A stretch of DNA of 47,365 nt. It comes from an uncultured Erysipelotrichaceae bacterium (GTDB taxonomy: Bacteria > Bacillota_I > Bacilli_A > Erysipelotrichales > Erysipelotrichaceae). The stretch covers positions 1 to 47,365 of the forward strand of contig CALCFG010000134.1 of the NCBI GenBank assembly GCA_937900565.1, given 5' to 3'. A program made the translations under genes and the position numbers. The notes under the pieces were generated by a model. That model was not told where the DNA came from. It worked only from the letters and a program-made list of their open reading frames with translations, and searched no databases. Below are positions 43,544-47,365 of this stretch, piece after piece (position 1 is the stretch's first letter; every line of letters starts with the position of its first letter).

Positions 43544-44368
43544 ATGGGAATTAATGGTAAATATTTATACACATCGAAAGAATTCGCCCAACTCGCGAAC
43601 GTTAATAAGCGTACATTGCATTACTATAATGACATTCAATTGTTCAAACCCGAAGTAATTGGCGAGAATGGATTCCATTACTACACATGCTTTCAATTTG
43701 CGCAATTGGAATTAATACTTATTTTACGTAAGGTTGGGTTATCCATCGAAGAAATTAAAGATTACATGAAGGCGCCATCACAAGCAAATTTTTATACGAT
43801 GATGGAAAAAAGAAAACAGTTGATCGATGAAACCATCAATCAACTGTTAGAGATTAAAAAGTTTTTAGAATTAAAATCAAATCGATTAGAACAAGCATTT
43901 TCAGCACGCCATGGCAAAATAGAAATTGTAAATTTGCCACAACGGAAAGTGAAATTTTCCCAACCTATATCTGGCAAATATGATGCCAACGATTTTACTA
44001 TCGCAGCCCAATTTGCCCTCGAATTAAAACAACAATTTCATCTTTACGACAGTTTTGGCAGTGTTGTTTCAATGGATGCAATCAAACGTAATGCTTTTAA
44101 TGAATATGATTATTTTTTTGCATATTGTCCTGACAAATACGATAACTATGATATCCTCTTACCCCAAGGCACCTATTTAAGAACCTATTGCATCGGGGAG
44201 TGGAATAACTTAGCTACCATATATCAAAAAATCATTCGCTTTGCAAATGAAAACAAAATCCAATTAAGTGGTTATGCTTACGAGGAAGGTTTAAATGAAA
44301 TGTCGTTGCAAGATAAACATGAATACATTACGATGATTACTATTAAATGTGATCCTATTTTCCAATAA
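43544..44368 (+). CDS. MerR-family activator, BmrR-like, with a GyrI-type effector domain
   Basis: 274 residues from ATG 43544 (AAGAAGG upstream); longer in-frame starts run back into the ABC gene and its promoter. N-terminal winged helix YTSKEFAQLANVNKRTLHYYND, then HYYTCFQFAQLELILILRKVGLSIEEI, a coiled coil (about 95-125), and a GyrI/SOUL-like ligand domain ending in GYAYEEGLNEM...EYITMITIKC. As with BmrR, binding of an amphipathic or cationic drug probably activates the divergent exporter. Its stop abuts the convergent niaR stop with no intervening base. Confidence 0.9.
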   Translation: MGINGKYLYTSKEFAQLANVNKRTLHYYNDIQLFKPEVIGENGFHYYTCFQFAQLELILILRKVGLSIEEIKDYMKAPSQANFYTMMEKRKQLIDETINQLLEIKKFLELKSNRLEQAFSARHGKIEIVNLPQRKVKFSQPISGKYDANDFTIAAQFALELKQQFHLYDSFGSVVSMDAIKRNAFNEYDYFFAYCPDKYDNYDILLPQGTYLRTYCIGEWNNLATIYQKIIRFANENKIQLSGYAYEEGLNEMSLQDKHEYITMITIKCDPIFQ

Positions 44369-44881
44369 TTACTTTTCTTTGACAATATAACCATTTTCCC
44401 GTAAGGCTGATTCGATACGATCTAAAACTTCTTCAGATTCACCACGTACTGTGTGGTAATGATAGCCATCCGTAATGCCCATAAGTTCACTCGATTTACC
44501 GCTTCGAACACCATCAATGAATTGTTTAACTTGATTTATTGAAAAAATATTTAAAGGGGCCACCATTTTTCCATACACTTTATGCCATACAAATACATCA
44601 ACCACAGTACCACCCAAATTAACAATGCAATTAAGTTCTTCTTCTGTTTGTTGTGATGTATGTTTTACTTTAAACACTCTTTCCTTAAACGGAGACTTTT
44701 GCATAATGTATCCGTGATGTGTGGCTATAATTGCATACCCCATGCGTTTAAGCTCAGTAATATCCGAAACAATAATTTGACGCGATACATTAAACAAATT
44801 TGATAATTCACTTCCAGAAATTGGCGCATTACTTGCCAATAACGTATTGGCAATGGCTACGCGACGTTGTTTAAGTTTCAC
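44369..44881 (-). CDS. niaR: NiaR-type NAD-biosynthesis repressor (HTH plus 3H domain)
   Basis: 170 residues from GTG 44881 with AGGGGA upstream. N-terminal winged helix (RRVAIANTLLASNAPISGSEL, SNLFNVSRQIIVSDITELKR) followed by a 3H domain named for its three conserved His: KHTSQQTEEEL, VFVWHKVYGKM and ITDGYHYHTVRGES. Family members (YrxA/NiaR) use nicotinic acid as co-repressor of nad and niacin transport genes. It lies 11 bases downstream of nadC, so it probably regulates its own operon. The operator would be upstream of nadA, outside the window. Confidence 0.92.
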   Translation of the reverse strand: MKLKQRRVAIANTLLASNAPISGSELSNLFNVSRQIIVSDITELKRMGYAIIATHHGYIMQKSPFKERVFKVKHTSQQTEEELNCIVNLGGTVVDVFVWHKVYGKMVAPLNIFSINQVKQFIDGVRSGKSSELMGITDGYHYHTVRGESEEVLDRIESALRENGYIVKEK

Positions 44882-44892
44882 ACATTCCCCTT

Positions 44893-45744
44893 TTAGATAG
44901 CATGCAAATTCTTTAATGAAAAATCAAGAATTGGTGCGGAATGCGTTAGTGCACCACTGGAAATATAATCCACACCAATATCCACCAACCGTGCAATATT
45001 TTCTTTTGTCACGTTACCACTGCATTCAGTGACTGCTTTTCCGTGACACCGTTTAACCGCTTCTTTCATATCTTCAATACGCATATTATCTAACATAATA
45101 ATATCAGCCCCTGCCGCCAAAGCTTCATCCAACATGGTTAAGTTTTCCACCTCAACTTCAATTTTACGCACAAAAGGGGCATACGCCTTGGCCATTTCGA
45201 TTGCTTTTGTTACGCTTCCAGCCGCACCAATATGATTATCCTTAAGTAAAATACCATCACTTAAATTGTAGCGATGGTTATAACCACCCCCAACTTTAAC
45301 CGCATATTTTTCAAATATCCGCATGTTGGGTGTTGTTTTACGTGTATCCAATAGTTTTGTATGACTATTCTGCAATAATTGAACAACACGATGGGTATAA
45401 GTAGCAATTCCACTCATGCGTTGTAAATAATTAAGTGCTGTTCTTTCGCCACTTAATAACACACGTATATCCCCTTCAACAACTCCAATCAATTGCCCAT
45501 TAATAACACAATCACCATCTTTGCAATATAACGTTACCTTTGTTTTTTCATCCAACAATTTAAACACCCGGCTAAAAACATCCAATCCGGCAATGATTCC
45601 CTCTTCTTTACAAATCAATTGCACTTGACCCAATTGATAATGAGGCATTACTGAATTAGTTGTAATATCTTCACTTGTAATATCTTCTTGTAAAGCTAAG
45701 CGAATCAAATGGTCAGCATTTACTGATAGTGATATATTATTCAT
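44893..45744 (-). CDS. nadC: Nicotinate-nucleotide pyrophosphorylase (quinolinate phosphoribosyltransferase)
   Basis: 283 residues from ATG 45744, chosen for AAGGAG 8 bases upstream; the longer frame starts within nadB. Motifs ALQEDITSEDITT, NYLQRMSGIATYT, LLDTRKTTPNMR, KYAVKVGGGYNHRYNLSDGILLKDNH and VEVENL are typical NadC. Converts quinolinate plus PRPP to nicotinate mononucleotide. Overlaps nadB by 8 bases. Confidence 0.96.
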   Translation of the reverse strand: MNNISLSVNADHLIRLALQEDITSEDITTNSVMPHYQLGQVQLICKEEGIIAGLDVFSRVFKLLDEKTKVTLYCKDGDCVINGQLIGVVEGDIRVLLSGERTALNYLQRMSGIATYTHRVVQLLQNSHTKLLDTRKTTPNMRIFEKYAVKVGGGYNHRYNLSDGILLKDNHIGAAGSVTKAIEMAKAYAPFVRKIEVEVENLTMLDEALAAGADIIMLDNMRIEDMKEAVKRCHGKAVTECSGNVTKENIARLVDIGVDYISSGALTHSAPILDFSLKNLHAI

Positions 45745-47037
45745 TAATCGTTTTCTCCTTTTCAATTGCTTTAAGTATTAAATCTTTATATTTTGTAACA
45801 TAATTTGAATCAATATTAACCATAAACTCATTTTCATACGTTGGTAACACTTGATAATGTGAACCGATATCCTTAGCAGCACGTTTTGCAAAAACTAAAC
45901 TTTCCAACAATGAGTTACTTGCCAAGCGATTTTTACCATGAACACCATTACATGCTGTTTCGCCTATTGCATACAAATGATCCATGCTTGTTTTACTATC
46001 CCGATTAACGGCAATTCCACCCATAAAATAATGTTGGGCTGGAACAACTGGAATCGCTTGTTTTGTTACGTCGTAGCCTTCCTGTAAACAGCGTTGATAG
46101 ATATTGGGAAAATGGCTTAGTATCTCTTCTTTACCAATAGGTTCCATGGATAACCACACATGATCACTTCCTTCTTTTTTCATTTGATCAAAGATTGCCT
46201 TGGATACAACATCACGCGGGAGTAATTCATTAACAAATCGCTCTCCTTTACAATTTAACAAAACTGCACCTTCCCCACGAACAGATTCAGAAATAAGAAA
46301 TGAACGTTGTTTTTCTTTGGTAAATAATGTTGTCGGATGAATTTGAATATAGTCTATATTTTTTAATTGAATATCATGATTTAATGCAATAGCCAAACTA
46401 TCCCCAGTAAGGTGTGGGTAGTTAGTTGAATGATCAAATAATCCCCCAATACCACCCGTTGCTAACAGTGTATAATCCGCAGTAATTTTAACTTGTCGTT
46501 TATCTTTATCCAACCCAATTATCCCATAGCAACAATTATCTTGGGATAAAATATCTACCATTGTTAATTGTTCAATCAATGTGATGTTACTTCGCTTTGT
46601 AACTGTATTTAACAAAGTTTGGGTTATTTCTTTCCCTGTTTCGTCTTTATGATACAAAATGCGTGCTCTGGAATGGGCACCTTCTTTTGTAAAAACAAAA
46701 TCATCGCCATTTCGTTGAAAATCTGCGCCATAACTTACCAAATCATGAATCACATCTTGGCTACTTCGAATCATAATATCGACAGATTCTCTATTATTCA
46801 CATAGTGTCCTGCTTTTAATGTATCTTCAAAAAAAGCACCATAATCACTTTCTTCCGGTAATACACAGATGCCACCTTGTGCTAAAAACGAATCACTTTC
46901 TTCTGCTTTACTTTTCGCTGCTGTGCCTGAACTTTTTCCCATTTCGTAATAATGGTAATGTGCTTATCTTCAGGTAAATGTAACGCACTATATAATCCTG
47001 CAACACCACAACCAACAATTAATATATCTGTTTTCAT
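45737..47037 (-). pseudogene. nadB: L-aspartate oxidase disrupted near its N-terminus by a 29-bp insertion
   Basis: ATG 47037 lies one base after the nadA stop. The first 32 codons give the FAD-binding Rossmann start (ILIVGCGVAGLYSAL, then HITIITK), then the frame leaves the family and stops within about 20 codons. The rest, from SKAEESDSFLAQGGICVL, continues in the -1 frame to 45737 with FTKEGAHS, RILYHKDETGKE, TGGIGGL, IQIHPTT, SVRGEGAVLLN and GVHGKNRLASNSLLE. Homologues run directly from ITK to SDS-type residues with five residues between; here CGAAA at 46946-46942 recurs at 46917-46913, exactly 29 bp apart. Corrected length is about 424 residues, short like clostridial NadB. Confidence 0.87.
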
Positions 47038-47038
47038 T

Positions 47039-47365
47039 TTATTTACCCAATTCCAACATTTTTTTCAATGGTAACAATGCTTTTTGAGCTATTGACTCAT
47101 CCACAATTACTTCGTTATTTTCATGCAATAAAACATCATAAATACTTTCCAATGTATTTAATTTCATATCCAAACAACATGGTCTTGGATTAGGATAATA
47201 AAAATGTTTATTCGGATTATCTTTTATCAATTGATAATTGACCCCATCTTCTGTACAAATAATATACTCTAATGCATCACTATTTTTTGCATAACTCATA
47301 ATTTCTGAAGTACTACCGATAAAATCTGAAATGTTAATAATACGTTCGTTACACTCTGGATGCGT
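47039..47365 (-). CDS. nadA: Quinolinate synthase (C-terminal part; start beyond window)
   Basis: 108 residues, open to the window edge. Conserved HPEC (iron-sulfur Cys), DFIGSTSEIMSYA, ICTEDGVNYQL, NP-x-K-x-F-x-x-P, and the last cluster ligand in CCLDMKLNTLESIYD. NadA condenses iminoaspartate with dihydroxyacetone phosphate. It precedes nadB by one base, giving the order nadA-nadB-nadC-niaR. Confidence 0.93.
   Translation of the reverse strand, partial: THPECNERIINISDFIGSTSEIMSYAKNSDALEYIICTEDGVNYQLIKDNPNKHFYYPNPRPCCLDMKLNTLESIYDVLLHENNEVIVDESIAQKALLPLKKMLELGK

Overview
This 47.4 kb window is a typical stretch of an AT-rich, Gram-positive-type chromosome. It has strong AGGAGG-type ribosome binding sites, mostly TAA stops, the standard code, and many hairpin/U-tract terminators. 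The gene set fits a fermentative, probably host-associated Bacillota, in my judgement most likely the Erysipelotrichia/Bacilli side: a FeoA-FeoB fusion, an ascorbate PTS, MMPL plus LxxG heptad-repeat export, a BmrCD-like ABC pair, and nadABC with a NiaR-type repressor. The taxon is an inference. I see no rRNA, tRNA, CRISPR array, insertion sequence or phage genes.

Layout. 1-4.3 kb: a c-di-GMP phosphodiesterase cut by the window edge and a FeoA-FeoB iron transporter, both on the minus strand. 4.4-7.0 kb: a zinc/cadmium-type P1B-ATPase with a separate heavy-metal-associated protein, divergent from an ArsR/SmtB repressor. 7.0-12.2 kb: an MMPL/RND exporter with its secreted partner, divergent from a TetR regulator with two operators. 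12.2-20.8 kb: an ascorbate-type (ula) PTS operon, containing an unknown beta-propeller-like protein and divergent from an unknown membrane protein and a DeoR-type repressor. 20.9-26.9 kb: a membrane phosphoesterase, a two-component system with a VTT-family protein, a CDP-alcohol transferase remnant, and a VanZ-RDD protein. 27-33.5 kb (plus strand): the pyrimidine operon pyrB-pyrC-carA-carB. 33.7-35.9 kb: an L-cysteine desulfidase and a HAD phosphatase. 36-39.9 kb: class I ribonucleotide reductase nrdA-nrdB and a small membrane protein. 40-44.4 kb: a heterodimeric ABC exporter with a MerR/BmrR-like regulator. 44.4-47.4 kb: nadA(partial)-nadB-nadC-niaR.

The most notable features are lesions and substitutions in otherwise ordinary genes. 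The CarA subunit has lost the glutaminase nucleophile Cys (now Gly246) and the catalytic His (now Tyr331), so any remaining carbamoyl-phosphate synthetase should depend on ammonia. Five conserved genes are out of frame: feoB, the response regulator, carB, the cysteine desulfidase and nadB. Comparison with family spacing suggests small insertions in nadB (29 bp between two CGAAA repeats) and perhaps feoB, and small deletions in the other three. This is either real gene erosion by slippage at short repeats or assembly error; reads or sister genomes would decide.

Regulation is unusually readable. Nearly every regulator gene sits beside a palindromic operator overlapping a divergent promoter: ArsR, TetR (two sites), UlaR (three sites), MerR (a 19-bp spacer promoter), and a probable iron box before feoAB. 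The pyr leader carries a three-element repeat that is not a PyrR attenuator and may be a new regulatory element.
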